Shown one piece after another: positions 20,795 to 33,708 of a stretch of DNA of 64,000 nt. The DNA comes from Chimonanthus salicifolius. Its lineage: Eukaryota > Streptophyta > Magnoliopsida > Laurales > Calycanthaceae. The first letter of the stretch is position 1, and each line of letters starts with the position of its first letter. Where the stretch lies: positions 37,192,739 to 37,256,738 of the forward strand of contig CM023541.1 in assembly GCA_013350335.1 (NCBI GenBank), given 5' to 3'. The position numbers and the translations under genes are program-made. The notes below the pieces were generated by a model, which was not told the DNA's origin, searched no databases, and worked only from the letters and a program-made list of their open reading frames with translations.

Positions 20795-22250
20795 AAGATC
20801 TACCAAGAGAAAGGACACTACTCCATGTGCACCATCTTAAATTCCTCATCACACCACTTCCATGTGCACATCTAATGGCTGACAACTGATAAAATCACTT
20901 CCCAGCACATGCTCTAACTGGGTGAGCCACTCTGCCTCACCAAATCAATTGGTCAATCTTGAAATATCAAGAAATTTCTTTACAAAATCCAGCAAATAAA
21001 AGCAAAATAAGCTATTGATAGAGAGAGATCGAATTTGTTCTTTGGATCATATGCTATTAGTGTCTCTTGTTTAGAGATACTGATGTTTCTATCCTTTCTT
21101 TTTAAAAAATATTTATGTTATGAATTGACATTACACCAACATGAAACCGAAATTTATTTTTTATTTATTTTCAGCTATCTATGGATAGAAATAGGTGACT
21201 TCGCCATTTGAATTTTCTTGTCAATTGTAAAATTAGCCGGTTTTGATCTGTATGTTGGTAATTTTTTTAAAGGAGGCTCAGAGTGATGTAAAAATAAGAG
21301 GTCTTTCTTTTTTTATTTCTGATTTTATCTTTAATATATTAAAATATGAGAGAGTAAAATGTACAAATTAAAACTCTAAATTAACCCATACAACCCACAT
21401 GGAGTTTTACGTTGGGTTTGTCGCAATTTGCCACACGTAAAGTCAAAAAAAAAAAATTTATCATCTAATTGACAATGGATAATTTCTCCAAAATTGAGAC
21501 CCTTCAATGTGGAATAAAGATCATGTGAGTACTGATATTCAAGTTAATTATTTACACCCTTATTCATACCGAGCCCGCACTCGGCTAAATAGATCCCGCA
21601 CTTTTCACACCCACATACTCTTTATAAATTGCACATGATTTTCGCAGCAATCTAAGTTTTTCAATTAATTGCTCTAATCTGATGAATTTTTACATGAAAA
21701 TGAAATTTTGAGCTTAATCTAAACTAGGTGTTTTTTTAAAAAAAAGTCATATATAAGTCAAGGCTATATAAATTTACTGAACCATTGGGTCTAATTAGGG
21801 CTCCAAATAGAATTGGTCAGATTAAAATTGAAGACAAGTGCCTAAGTAATCCATGCTGTATAAACTTGTCACACTACTTGCATTTCACAAGTTCATGTTT
21901 GTAAAGGGCAGAGTTTTAAATTCATTAAAAAAAAAAAGGAAAAATGAAGAAACCCATTATTGACAATTAAAATATATAGTGGACCCTTTATTTATTTTTC
22001 ATTTTATTTTTGGTCTTTTGAAAAATTTCACATTTTTTTTAAGGCTCAAACCTCAAGGCCATCTAATTCCTGCCATTCAATTTGATCTACGGACCTCCAG
22101 AGGACTGCCGTGTCTTCTTCAATGCAGGGTTTTTTTCAAGGAATGGTTGAGAGTTGAGGGTTGAGACTAGAGAACGCCATGATTCTCTTATAAATTATAA
22201 ATATTATAAGAGGCATAAGTTAATCTAGAAAAAAATAAATTAGTTAAGAT
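20795..22250. other. AT-rich intergenic DNA, nothing recognised
   Basis: No open frame with family character. Scattered homopolymer runs. A phrase near 21,395-21,440 (ACATGGAGTTTTACGTTGGG) faintly resembles another at 22,610-22,665, but without clear element ends. Confidence 0.5.
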
Positions 22251-22532
22251 TATAGTCACAAATATGGTTCTCAGAATATTAACAGAATTGGTATGTCAGG
22301 ATATTTTCAAATTTTTGAGTTTTTACTGAGATATTAATAAAATAAAAATCTTAATATAGAATTTAGCGAGAATATATTGAAATATTATTTTGATATTACC
22401 ATTTTTCGTGTGTTTAACACGAATTTATCGGAAATTTACTGCCGTGCCAATAAATATGCGTTATTAAAGTGATAATGATATTTTATCAATAAAAACGTGA
22501 TAAATTTTAAAATACCGCCGATATTTGTGATA
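22251..22532. mobile_element. Decayed Mutator-type MITE, relative of 12,794-13,057
   Basis: Starts TATAGTCACAAATATGG and ends CGATATTTGTGATATG, matching the termini of the 264-bp MITE. The flanks AGTTAAGAT and GGTTAGGAT agree at 7 of 9 positions, consistent with an old 9-bp TSD. The interior keeps the TTTATCGG and GTGATAAATTT motifs. Confidence 0.65.
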
Positions 22533-22811
22533 TGGGTTAGGATGATATGTATCTCTGACATTGTTTAAATATTTGTAAAATCATAAATAAGTCAGATTTT
22601 TTTTTAATTTACGTGTGGGAAACCGCAGGATACCAAACGTAAAACCCCCACAGATGAGCCCACTACCCCTAGTAAATAAGTTAGATTGAATTGATTCGAT
22701 TTGACATGTTTTTAATTAAGCATTCTTTTTAAAAACTCAATTGACTTTTAAATTCAAATAAAATTTAAATTAAATTTAAATTTTGAATTTTCAAGCAAAA
22801 GTAAACACACG

Positions 22812-23035
22812 TGATGACCCCAAGGGGTTATCCCAATTAGTTTAGGAGCAATATCTCTAAAGAAATATCTTGGGTTCAAACTATGGGAGCCCCAGTGAAG
22901 GGTCACTTCCCATGAGAATATGTATAGAGTAAGGTCTCATCGACTTATCCGGTGTCTACAGATGGGGGGTTTTCACACACCCTGGAGTGCTAGTCGGGTG
23001 CCATGCCTTGATCACCTCCGGACCTAAAAAAGAAA
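22812..23035 (+). mobile_element. SINE-like element with A/B-box-like motifs
   Basis: CCCAATTAGTTTAGGAGCAA resembles a pol III A box and TGGGTTCAAACTATGG a B box ~40 bases on. The end is an A-rich CCTAAAAAAGAAAAAAAG. AAGTAAACAC before it and GAGTAAGCAC after it look like a diverged TSD. It shares GTGCTAGTCGGGTGCCATGC with the antisense SINE at 19,868. Confidence 0.55.
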
Positions 23036-23202
23036 AAAAGAGTAAGCACCGTGATTATTGAATCTCAGTTCATTGTCAGTGGCAATGGTGCCATTTTGTT
23101 ATTATGGAACATTATCTCTCATTCATAGATATGTTATAAAAAGCACTTTGCCGATTGCCCACCCATACCTTGTACTGGTGTTACAATAACATAACTTATT
23201 AA

Positions 23203-24185
23203 GGGAGCCCATAAAGACATCTGGAATTTTTATTCCAATACATCTGATTCCAAAATTTTGATGGAAAATACTATTTTACCCTTCCATTTCCTCCCCACCG
23301 AAGTTGCCGAAGGAAATCATCCTTCGAACGAACAATCGATAGACGAATAAGGAAAAAAAAACCAGTGGACCCCACCATTGATCGAAACCCAAGGTCTTCC
23401 TTATCCATAGATAGGTGGGCCAGGGGCAATCATGGTGGTGTCAATCCTAGGGTCAGAAGTGCAAGATCCACTTGGATCTAACAAAAAAAGCCCAAATCAT
23501 GGATTTTCGGACGCCCCAAACAGCAGCCTAAGAAATTGGCCATAGGAGGGTCCCACCATACCCAAATTAGAGATGATGGTACAGATGGATAGACCATCAA
23601 AAAACGGAATGGGTATGGTGGGTCCCGCAGGCAGAAACTTTCTCCATCACCTAATCTAAGGCTGAGAATAAGACCTGGTGGCAATAGATTTGGTGCCGCC
23701 AGATCTTCTTCTCTTCCTTAAATCAGGTGATGGAAAAAGTTTATGCCGACGGGACCCACCATACCTATTCCGTTTTTTTATGGTCTATCCATCTGTACCA
23801 TCAGATCTCTGATCTGGGTATGGTGGGACCCTCCTATGGCCAGTTTCTTCAGCCGCTGTTTGGGGCATCCGAAAATCAATTTTTTGGGTTTTTTTGTTAG
23901 GTCCAAGTGGATCCTACACTTTTGACCCTAGGATTGGTACCACCATGATCGCCCCTGGCCCACCTATCTATGGCTAAAGAAGACCTTTGGTTTCGATCAA
24001 CGGTGGGATCCACCGATTTTTTTCCCTCTCTTATGTATATTCAGTCGATCCATTCGTCCGAAAGAAGTTCCTTCTGCTAGATTTTAGGTGCAACAGTAAA
24101 TGGAAGGGCAAAAGGGTCATTTCACCCAAAATTTTGAAAAAGGGTGTGTAGGAAAAGAAAATCCGGATATCTATATAACTCCCCC
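23203..24185. mobile_element. Long-TIR fold-back element (~980 bp)
   Basis: The two halves are inverted copies. For example, GTGGACCCCACCATTGATCG at 23,364 pairs with the complement of CGATCAACGGTGGGATCCAC near 23,995, and ATGGCCATAGGAGGGTCCC-type text pairs likewise. The arms are about 450-480 bases around a ~55-base centre (23,660-23,715). The ends are GGGAGCCC and CTCCCCC. Flanks ACTTATTAA and CCTTATTAA suggest a 9-bp TSD, typical of long-TIR Mutator-like elements. No transposase is visible. Confidence 0.75.
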
Positions 24186-24960
24186 TTATTAAATGGCTGA
24201 TTATGAATTCATTACAGTAGTCTTTTCTTTTATATCTAATATACCAAAAATTATCTTAATTAAATTGACTAAACTATAATTTTAATTCTTTTAAATTTTA
24301 TTATTTCAAAATTATTTTTAATCTTTAAAAAGTATTACTTCATCAATACAATAAAAGTGATTTTCAGTGTAAAACATGCACCATTCTAACAATCCCATTA
24401 CCATTCTATTTGATATGGGCAACATGGTGCGACCCATTATACGAATGAACATCTCACTTATTAGTATCGACCAAGATATTTTGATCTATACGTATCATAT
24501 CGGTTGAGATATCTCAATTTTTAAAAAATCGAGATACGTCTGGTTGCATTTTTTACCCTGGGATAAACTGTAAAATTAATTCTGATGGAAAATATGTGAA
24601 CTATGTCCAGCCGTGTGGGTTTGACATGAGAAAAGTTATGGAGTGCATTCAAAGACTATTGGGTCTTAAGATGCAATTCTTCAATGTATACATTAATGCG
24701 ACTTTGAAAATGAAGATAAGACGGTACATATATTTATGTACAGTTCATTTTATTCAATTTAATGTATCTGCTGGAGTGTTCTGTCCTGTCCTTGCATTCA
24801 GAGTGCGTTAAGAATACCTTCACTTATTTTTATAGATATGATTTAATTAATTTAATTAAAATATTTTTCAGTTTGAAAAAATATATATAAAATATTTATT
24901 ATATAACATGATGTTGCCATGGGAGATAGGAAAATAAAGTGGAAATCGAACTTTTGTATA
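24186..24960. other. Intergenic DNA, no gene recognised
   Basis: AT-rich. A 71-codon open frame at 24,596-24,811 has no recognisable family and no supporting context. CGTATCATATCGGTTGAGAT near 24,490 is similar in flavour to the ATCGGCC-rich MITEs further on, but too short to assign. Confidence 0.5.
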
Positions 24961-25877
24961 GAGAGCGATCCTCCCACAGGTTTTTTGTGTAACCAAACAC
25001 GGAAATTAGTGAATTTTCTATTTTACCTTTCGCATGAAGAGTAAAATCGGCTCACCAACCCTTCGCATAAACAGTAAATCGGCTTGCCGAAATTCACATT
25101 AACAGTAACATCGGCTCACCAAAATTCCCATGAACAGAAAATCGACTCGCCGAAATTTGCATGAATAGTAAAATCGGCTCTCCAAAATTCGCATGAACAG
25201 TAAATCGGCTCGTCGAAATTTACATGAACAGTAACATCGGCTCGCCAAAATTCACATGAACAGTAAATCGACTAGCTAAAAATTTGCATGAACAGTAAAT
25301 CAGCTAAGCCAAAATTCACCTCGGTTAGCTCAAATTTTACAGTTTATGCAAAATGTCCAATTTTATTATTCATGTGAAAAGTAAAATCGGCTCACCAATC
25401 CTTCGCATGAACAGTAAATCGGCTCTCTAAAATTCGCATGAACACTAACATCGGCTCTCCAAAATTCACATGAACAGTAAATCGGTTAGTTAAAAATTTG
25501 CATGAAAAATAAATCGGCTAAGCTAAAATTCACCTCGACTAGCTGAAATTTTACAGTTCATGCGAAATGTTCGATTTTATTGTTCATGCGAAGGGTAAAA
25601 TCAGCTCACCAACCCTTCGCATGAACAGTAAATCGGCTCGCCGAAATTCTCATCAACAGTAACATCGGCTCGCCAAAATTCACATGAACAGTAAATCAGC
25701 TAGCTAAAAATTTGCATGAACAGTAAATCGGTTAAGCCAAAATTCACCTCGGCTAGCTGAAATTTTACAGTTCATACTAAATGTCCGATTTTATTGTTCA
25801 TGCGAAAGGTAAAATTGAAAATTCACTAATTTTCATGTTGGATTACATAAACCTCACGTGAGAAGATCGCTATCCTC
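24961..25877. mobile_element. TIR-bounded element filled with a CATGAACAGTAAATCGGCT array
   Basis: The left end (GAGAGCGATCCTCCCAC... AAATTAGTGAATTTTC... TTTTACCTTTCGCATGAA) is mirrored at the right end (TTCATGCGAAAGGTAAAA... GAAAATTCACTAATTT... GATCGCTATC), a TIR of ~75 bases. Between them, units of ~30-38 bases (CATGAACAGTAAATCGGCT plus CGCCGAAATT variants) repeat many times, with longer-order repeats at 25,041, 25,381 and 25,595. Flanks TTTTGTATA and CTCTGTATA agree at 7 of 9 bases, suggesting a Mutator-like 9-bp TSD. Confidence 0.65.
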
Positions 25878-26948
25878 TGTATATGGTTGAAAGTGTTTTT
25901 GTCATTGGAGGTTTGTTGTGGACTGGTCTGAAAATGAAAAGTGATTTTACTTTTGCATTGAAGGAACTCGTCTTTCTTGGATTCATTGATTTTGTTTAGA
26001 AAAGATGCATGGATAAGAGAGGACATGTGATTGTTTAGATTTTGACTTTTATCTTTACGCAGTCTTTTCTGTAAATTTTTTTAATTTATTAATAGTTATA
26101 ATAAAACAATTTATTAGTCTTGATGAATATGTCAAGAACTTTAGAATCTAGATCATCTTTGATACTTAAAACTATTATGAATAAGAATGATTTTGATAAA
26201 GTTATAGAGTCCATAAAATGCAGAAAATCAAACCCTTTAAATATATTTCATATTTCTCATGAGTCACATAAGACACTGATGAATAAAGATGAAATCTGGG
26301 AGGGTCGGGCAGGATTTTAATAAATTCATCTCAATTCATATAAAAAATTATTGAATCCATCTCGATCCAATTTGAATTGTTGACTCGATTCAATTCGAGT
26401 GCCCGTGAGACGATCGCTATCCTCTGTGTATGGTTGGAAGTGTTTTTGTCATTGGAGGTTTGTTGTGGACTGGTCTGAAAATGAAAAGTGATTTTACTTT
26501 TACATTGAAGGAACTCGTCTTTCTTGGATTCATTGATTTTGTTTAGAAAAGATGCATGGATAAGAGATGACATGAGATTGCTTAGATTTTGACTCTTATC
26601 TTTACGCAGTCTTTTCTGTAAATTTTTTTAATTTATTAATAGTTATAATAAAACAATTTATTAGTCTTGATGAATATGTCAAGAACTTTAGAATCTAGAT
26701 CATCTTTGATACTTAAAACTATTATGAATAAGAATGATTTTGATAAAGTTAGAGTCCATAAAATGCAGAAAATCAAACCCTTTAAATATATTTCATATTA
26801 CTCATGAGTCACATGAGAAGACACTGATGAATAAAGATGAAATCTGGGAGGGTCGGGCAGGATTTTAATAAATTCATCTCAATCCATATAAAAAATTATT
26901 GAATCCATCTCGATTCAACTTGAATTGTTGACCCGATTCAACTCGAGT
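25865..26948. repeat. 547-bp tandem duplication
   Basis: GATCGCTATCCTCTGT at 25,865 recurs at 26,412, and the text between follows closely through GTTGACTCGATTCAA at ~26,380 and GTTGACCCGATTCAA at ~26,930. The unit includes the right tip of the array element and part of a GGGTCGGGTT-like MITE (GGAGGGTCGGGCAGGATTTT). The second unit runs into fuller MITE sequence up to ~27,105. The open frames in both units have no family resemblance. Confidence 0.8.
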
Positions 26949-27730
26949 GCTATATTAAAATAATTTAGTGGGTCAAATTTAATTTGGATTTTTTTTTTCA
27001 ACCCAATCCGACTCTAATTTTAAAATGTAAAAACCCAACCCAATTGATTTCGCGAGTTATGTCATGCGGGTCGGGTTTTTCCGACTCAAGTTACACCCTA
27101 AATCTCAGTGTAATTCAATTTATTTTTAAAGGTTTAGACCCATTTTCTTAGTAAGTTTTATTATCATCTATGTACAGAATTACAGTAAAAGTTTTCATTA
27201 CAGTAAGGGAAAATAATACAGATTTCTCACCCTTATTGGGTTTTTTTTCTTCAATAGATTTAAAGCCTTTCATGAATGGATCGACCCCAAAATTATGAGA
27301 CATGCAAAGACCCAAATATCAATTTTTACCCATTAAATCCTATTATCAGCCTTCTTAAATTGCAAACCTGATTAGTCATTTCTAATCACTAGATTATATC
27401 CAATAATGAGTTTGGTGATTAGATTTATTTAACTTGCTACTACTCCAATTGGTTTGCTCTTTTCTTCATCTTCTTTTTTTAAGTTATTAGGTTGAGACGA
27501 GTCTTTATAAAACTTTAAATTCATTGGCAGGTTCATAGCCAGAATTCAGAAATACTTATTCTATTGGCACAAAGGACCTCTTATTCAATACTATTATTAA
27601 TGAAAAGGGACGTACGATCTTTAATTTGGGTGCTCTGCTTCTCTCTTGTCATTGACTCTGACAATGGTCACTAAATTTTCAAATCTTAAATGTTAAATTA
27701 CTTGGTATTTTATGAACATTTCTAAGCTTT
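26949..27730. other. MITE remnant then plain intergenic DNA
   Basis: 26,949-27,105 carries AACCCAATCCGACTC and GCGGGTCGGGTTTTTCC, remnants of the GGGTCGGGTT family, ending near GTTACACCCTA. From 27,106 to the segmental duplication boundary I see no gene or clear element. Confidence 0.5.
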
Positions 27731-29585
27731 CAAATCATTAGTTTATTTACTTAAGATTGTTTGAGAAAAGTTAGAAAGTCCAAGCTCAAACTGACACGAA
27801 ATGAACCGAAATAGATTTAAAACTAAGCACATGCCACATGTCAAAATCATCATTTTGTTAATGTAAAGCAGTCATTTGAATGTCATTTTCCTGAGGTTGG
27901 ATTTAAAATTTTAAATTCTTTAAATACCATTTTAGATTTTAGGTGAGCATTATTTGCAATTTGCACGTTTTCAATGAACTTTGATTGAACATTTGAGTTG
28001 CAATGCTTTGAATTTGTATAGAAATCTAGATATTTTAACCATCATGAATTAAATTGATAGCTAAAAACAAAAAAAAAAACACATTAAGTATTCCTATTTT
28101 TAAAATATTCATTGGTATCCATGGCAGCAAACTTATATACTATCAGTGATGAGGGCATCACACTGAGAATTCTGAAAGAAGGTTGTATTATTTTTTATCG
28201 AGGCAAGTGGAGGAGCAAATTAATCAACTCAAATTGGTAAGTTTAATGTATGTGGACTCCACCCTTGATAATGGGACCCACATGGATGCACCAAGGGGCC
28301 CACATGAAGGTACACTCGGCCAAAACCCTAAAGAGCATGTGGATTCTTTTTCTCTCTGCATCAGCCACCCACAAACCCTAGCTTTTTCTCTTTCTTTGGT
28401 AACAACTCGTATCTTCAAGGGCTTAGTTTGATGGTCAATTTTCACTCTTATTTTTTAAAGATCTCTTCTTAATTTTGTACCAAACGTATGAAGATTGAAA
28501 GATTTATACATATCTCAAATATTAGTCAAATAGAATGCCTCGAAAATTCTGGTGGAACATCTACGTTTTTTTTTTCTTTATCAAGCTTTCTATCTTAACT
28601 TTATCAACAAAAGCTGTAAATTTAGATAGGGTCCTCCATTCTCATTTTTTTTAACTTTTATAAGCACTTTTTGAGTTTTCTTTTTAAAGATTATCTGCAC
28701 AATCAGTACGTACTATTGTTTCAAGTTTTTAGATCTCTGCTCTTACCATATTAATAAAAAAAAATACTATTTCTGGAGAACTCTGATGAAAATTTTAAAA
28801 TCAGATTTTAGAATATTCAATATTTACCTATTAAATTTTTACACAAAAAAAAAAATCATGATTGTGTAATGGTTGAATGGATCCCTTTCATTTTCAAGCC
28901 TTTTGAAGATGGTAGAGTAGCCAATTATGCCTTTTAAATAATTAATTAAAAAAAAAAGGGACTAGGTGTGTATTAGAATTTTGTTCTAAAGAAACTTTAT
29001 ATTTTATTTAATTGGAAAATACGTACAAGCCATTAAATAAGCATTTATAAATTTTATTTTAATAAATTTTTTAAAAAATTCTACATAAAAAAAGACCAAA
29101 ACCAAGTGTTTTGTCATAAATATCAAAAAGTACTCCAAGATTTTTTCTTTTTGGAATATCATTGAAACCATGTTTGAAACCCAACGGTACGATGAAAATT
29201 AAAAATAAAAAATGTAATAAATTATTAGATCTCAGACATCCAAATTTTATATGTAACAATGTTGACATTGTGGGACCCTCATATTGACAAACTACACCGT
29301 TACATTAGAAAAATAAAGCAAACTTGTGAATTGTAAGTGATTCCATATCGGTCAAATCGGAAATATACAACGTTGGTACAATATCATTTTCATCACTTAA
29401 TGTGAGATTGCTATATGAATCTAATTGTCAAAATTATTTCTTGCTTTTATGAGAAAATAATATTTAATAACAATATATTTTAATAATATTTATTTTCTGT
29501 TTTAAAAATTTTCTGTATTAGTCACTGACTTAAGAAAATTGATTGATAAATAAGTCGAATGAAGTTAAACTAATCTATTTAATAA

Positions 29586-29786
29586 GGGTGGCCATTTACG
29601 CACTCCACTTTTCTTTTAATAGACACCTCATTTTAAAATTTTATATGAAAATTGCCATTTTGCCCCTCAATTTTTTTAAAAAGATGATTCCTCCACACAA
29701 AATTGAGGGGTAACATGGTAATTTTATATAAAATTTTGAAATGAGGTGTCTCTTAAAAGAAAAGTGGGGTGTCTAAATGGCTGCCC
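29586..29786. mobile_element. Mutator-type MITE (201 bp, 9-bp TSD), copy 1 only
   Basis: Flanked by perfect ATTTAATAA (29,577-29,585 and 29,787-29,795). Copy 2 has a single ATTTAATAA at this point (~45,832). The ends GGGTGGCCATTTA and TAAATGGCTGCCC begin an inverted repeat of ~60 bases that includes ACTTTTCTTTTAA and GACACCTCATTT. No coding capacity. It inserted after the segmental duplication, or was lost precisely from copy 2. Confidence 0.92.
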
Positions 29787-30487
29787 ATTTAATAAATGAT
29801 CAAGATTAATAAATACAAGGTTAGGTTTACCTTTTAAAAAATGAGTAAAGTATATCAACCCTTTGAAGTTTTTTTTGAGCAGTTATAGATAATTTGATTA
29901 AAAGAGAAAGATACAAGAGAAGAAAATACAAATAAAGAGCCTAAGATTGAGTAAACCCATTTGAGCTTGATCAGGTATTTGGGTTGGATTAATTCATTTA
30001 ATAAAAGATTTAAGTCATGTATGAGTTAGATCAACCCATTTAAAATTGTTTAAGTTGTGTTGACGTATTAAATAATTGGGTTAGCTTTGATACGAGTGAG
30101 ATTGGGTTAAACTTTTTTTTTAAATGGGTTAATTTGGGTAAACCCAATTAAGCTTGGTCATATAATAAGATCAGGCAAACCGATTTAATAAATAGCTCGA
30201 GAACCGTTGAGTTAACATATTTTGTAAATGGGATGGATTGGATCAACCCATTTAATCTTAGTCAGGTTAGGTTAATACACTTAATAAATAAATGGGTAGA
30301 GATGGCTCGACTCATTTAAGCTTAGTTGATCATGTTAACCCATTTAACAAATGGCCAAGTAAGGTATCAATAAGATCATCATCATCATTATCATCAAGGT
30401 CATCAACGCCACTCATCTCATCTATCTAGAGTTGAATTTTTAAAATTCTTTCTAATTTATTCTATTAAAAAGCATCACGTTTGTTAT

Positions 30488-30685
30488 TGTAATACCCTGC
30501 CACAAAAAAAAGTCCCAAATTAATAGTGGCATTGGAAATTCCCTGCTATATAAGTCGTAGCCTTCCTCCTTCTAGCACAAAGCCATTTGGGAGCAACAGT
30601 GAGTTGGCTCACCAAAGCAAAGCCGTGCGGGTCCGTGTGTAGGCCCAAAGCGGACAATATTGTGCTAGCGGGATGGGTCATTACA
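30488..30685. mobile_element. TRIM-like solo LTR (198 bp, TSD GTTAT)
   Basis: Starts TGTAATACCCTGCC and ends GGATGGGTCATTACA, flanked by GTTAT on both sides. It contains CTATATAAG (TATA-like) and the blocks CCGTGCGGGTCCGTGTG and GGCCCAAAGCGGACAATATT, which I recognise from small plant LTRs of terminal-repeat-in-miniature elements. Copy 2 lacks it, along with a few flanking bases. Confidence 0.85.
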
Positions 30686-31017
30686 GTTATCCTACAATTT
30701 AACATATTTTTCTTTATTCCGTCTAGTCTTACATTTAAAACACATGTAAATTTCTGAAAATACATTACACACCTCCATAATTAAGTAGAAAATAAATTGT
30801 CGCTAATTATAATACATGAACTAACCAACTAGGCTCCGTAAATGAACTATTGTAGACGGATTACATATCAATTTTTTAGAAAATTGAAGGGGGAACTCTC
30901 TTTCTTAAAAAGAACATTCCCTAGTAACTTTTTTAATTTAAATGAAAAATGCACATTGTGAAATATACAATTATCTTTTGTATTACATTTTATCAAAAAA
31001 AATTGTCATTTTAACTA

Positions 31018-33186
31018 CTCTCTTTGTTCCAAAATACTTATACTATTTCAGGATTTTTTATTTCGCAAGGATCATTTTTGTGCGGAGCGTGCCAAAAGGC
31101 TATTAATAGATTATCTAAGTCAATACAAACCTGATAAAAAAAAAATGAGATTTGGGCGGTGTCTCGTTGTGTAGATACTGTCAATCGGGTTCATTCACAA
31201 ATGCTAAATAATATTTTCCTAACTGTTGTGCAAATTTTAAATTTATAACTCGCAAGCGCACGAACCATTTAGATAGTATAGCGATTAAGTGCGAGGTCGA
31301 ACCCATCGGAACTTAGGAAAATATATCCATGAAAATACACCATTCAATTACGTATTTTAAGAACTTTGGAAAATATGGAGAAAAATCATAAATATGAAAT
31401 AATTTATCTAATCTATGAGTTTTAATCTCAATTTAGAAACATTCTAGATTTAAACATAGAATCTAACAATTTGACTAATTTTAATTAAGATGGTGGCATT
31501 AATATAAAAATATAAACAATCTCAATCTAATTTAAAATACAGAATTAAGATGCAATTAAATTATTTCCAACCTAGTTCATCAATTTCAAAGATTTTTTAT
31601 AAACAAAAATAAAATTAAAGACACCTAAACTACCTCTGTACATATTTACAGTGGAACTGGGTCAAAGAATTATGGAGGGTTTATTTTCCATATTTTAAAA
31701 ATAATATCAAGGCCTAGAATTCGGAGCTCACATTTATTATTTATCATGTACTCAAATTCTTCATCTATTAAAATCCTCATTATGAAATTTATGAAATCAA
31801 TTAAAATAAGAAAATTCAAATCCGACCTTAGGCTAAATAAAATTTAAACTTGCAATTTCGAATCTAAAAGTTTTTCTGCTCTTAAAAAGAGCCTTAGACT
31901 GAAAAAATCAAGTTCTATTTATCCTAAAGATTTTTTCTGTTTTCATTGAACAACTTAAAATAATCTCTAACATAAATCCATAAAAAGAATTAAAATAAAA
32001 TCAAACTTTCATCATACAAAAATAAATAAGTGGAAAACCATATTTCTAAGGGTTTTTCTGCCTTTTAATTATTAATAAAATTTGGAATTAAGAATTATAA
32101 TACATTGAAATTTTGGAATAAAGACATAAGAAAAATACAATGGAAATCAAAATCCACCAACCTTAGAACCCAATGTGGATTGAAAATCCCACAGTCTTTC
32201 TCCTCCTCTTCTTCCTCTCCTCTCCTTTGCTTCAATGCCCAAGTTCAGTTTTCTCAATGGGAGAGGGTTAATATTTATAGATGAAAGGAGGTGGAATGAA
32301 TGGATTAGATTCAAAGATTTAAATAAAGCAAGGGACACATGGAGGGCGGATTTGATTTGTGCTAAATATGGAATGACTTAAAAGAGGCAAGGAGCTAAAT
32401 TTGTATAAGGAAAGTGGGTGTAGAATCCCGTTTTTTACACATATATCATCTTGCAGTTCAGTTTTGACCCTTTTAACTTCCGAATCAGGAAAAGTCGTAA
32501 ACTAAAAAGTTGTAGCTCTTGAAGTCTTCTTTCTAACGCAAAAAGAATCAATGTAATCGGATATCGGAGTAGAAATTTATGACTAAAATACCAAACATGT
32601 GTCAAACCTTCCTTATTTTCTTCCTTCCTTATTTTCTTTCTCTTTCCTTAATCCACTTGCCAAATTCGAAAATCCTCTTATATTGACTTCTAAATTTCGA
32701 ATTTCCTCTTGAGATAATGGAAATAGTATTCACACATGTGGATTTTTTCATGGGCTTTTCTTAATGGGCTTAATAATTGGGCTTGAGGTCCAAAATAACT
32801 CATAACGGGCCCAGGCTTTATATTTAAGCATTTTTTCTGTCATCCTCACTATTAAACCTGCAAAACACAAAATTATACTAATTAGATAAAATTAAATAAA
32901 ATGAGATACTAACAATAATAAATTTAGGAATAAAATATGTATTTATTTTGCACTCATCACTAACTATACAGTAATTCATGATTGAGACGATGAGAGTCGG
33001 AGGTGAAAAAAATACAGAATGCCGTATTTGGACAAGTGAAAACTTATAAAAGAATGTCGTTTTTCCATCATATTAGAATTTGATATGGAGCTCGTCGAGA
33101 ATATTAAAGTTTTAATTTAATATAAAAATAAATAAATAAAACAAGTAATTTAAGACAATTCAAAATAAATTTTGAGACGGAGGGAG
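31018..33186. mobile_element. Stowaway-type MITE in copy 1, split by a solo LTR
   Basis: Same element as 46,970-47,397. The ends are CTCTCTTTGTTCCAAAATAC and TTTTGAGACGGAGGGAG. It is interrupted by the LTR at 31,224-32,959, a clear nested insertion. The left flank keeps TA; the right flank has mutated to CA. Confidence 0.8.
31224..32959 (+). mobile_element. Solo LTR (1,736 bp, TSD CTAAC)
   Basis: Starts TGTTGTGCAAATTT and ends TTTTGCACTCATCA, flanked by CTAAC (31,219-31,223 and 32,960-32,964). Copy 2 has the undisturbed site at ~47,171. It has TG...CA ends, a 5-bp TSD and no coding sequence. The phrase GTAGCTCTTGAAGTC (~32,510) and the early AAGTGCGAGGTCGAACCC are of a type common in plant LTRs, but I cannot name the lineage. 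A second member, inverted, ends at position 135. Confidence 0.88.
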
Positions 33187-33708
33187 CAGAATACTATTTC
33201 TACACCATATCTTCGAAACTGAAATACATCAATGGAAGTTAATGTCTACATAAATTTAGTATGGCCACGAGGCCCACCTGCCACCAAGAGTACATATTAA
33301 TGAGTGAGTTTCTTTTTAATCTTTTATCTCTTTTTTTTTCAATTTTATTCATCTTTTCAAGTGACATTTTTACCAGCCATATTTATTTCAAAACTTTCTT
33401 CCTCTGTTTTCTCTGTTTTTTTTCTCTCTTTCTTACAATGGGTCAATGTTTTGTTTAATTGGTCACAAGTCACAACAATAGAAAGTGAGATTTTGTTGCA
33501 AAATACAAGCATTTGACACTTTGAAATAATAGATTCACGTTACTGTCAAAGATAGGCTGTTGTATTGAAATTCTATCATGTTTCTGCTTATGGACTTGTT
33601 CTTCTATTCTATTCTACTCTATTTTATTCTGTCTAAGAATCACATCAGGCTGTCGCACACTCTTTCTTATCTCATGCACACAAAATCACCTAAATCATGA
33701 CTTTATTT

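Noticed and set aside
25041..25815. CRISPR-like regular repeat array
   Set aside because: Units are variable, contiguous and satellite-like without unique spacers, and the DNA is plant nuclear.
28121..28240. 39-codon open frame starting MAANLYTISDEG
   Set aside because: In the duplicated copy (44,161 onward) one base is missing in the T-run, shifting the frame, so there is no sign of protein-level conservation.
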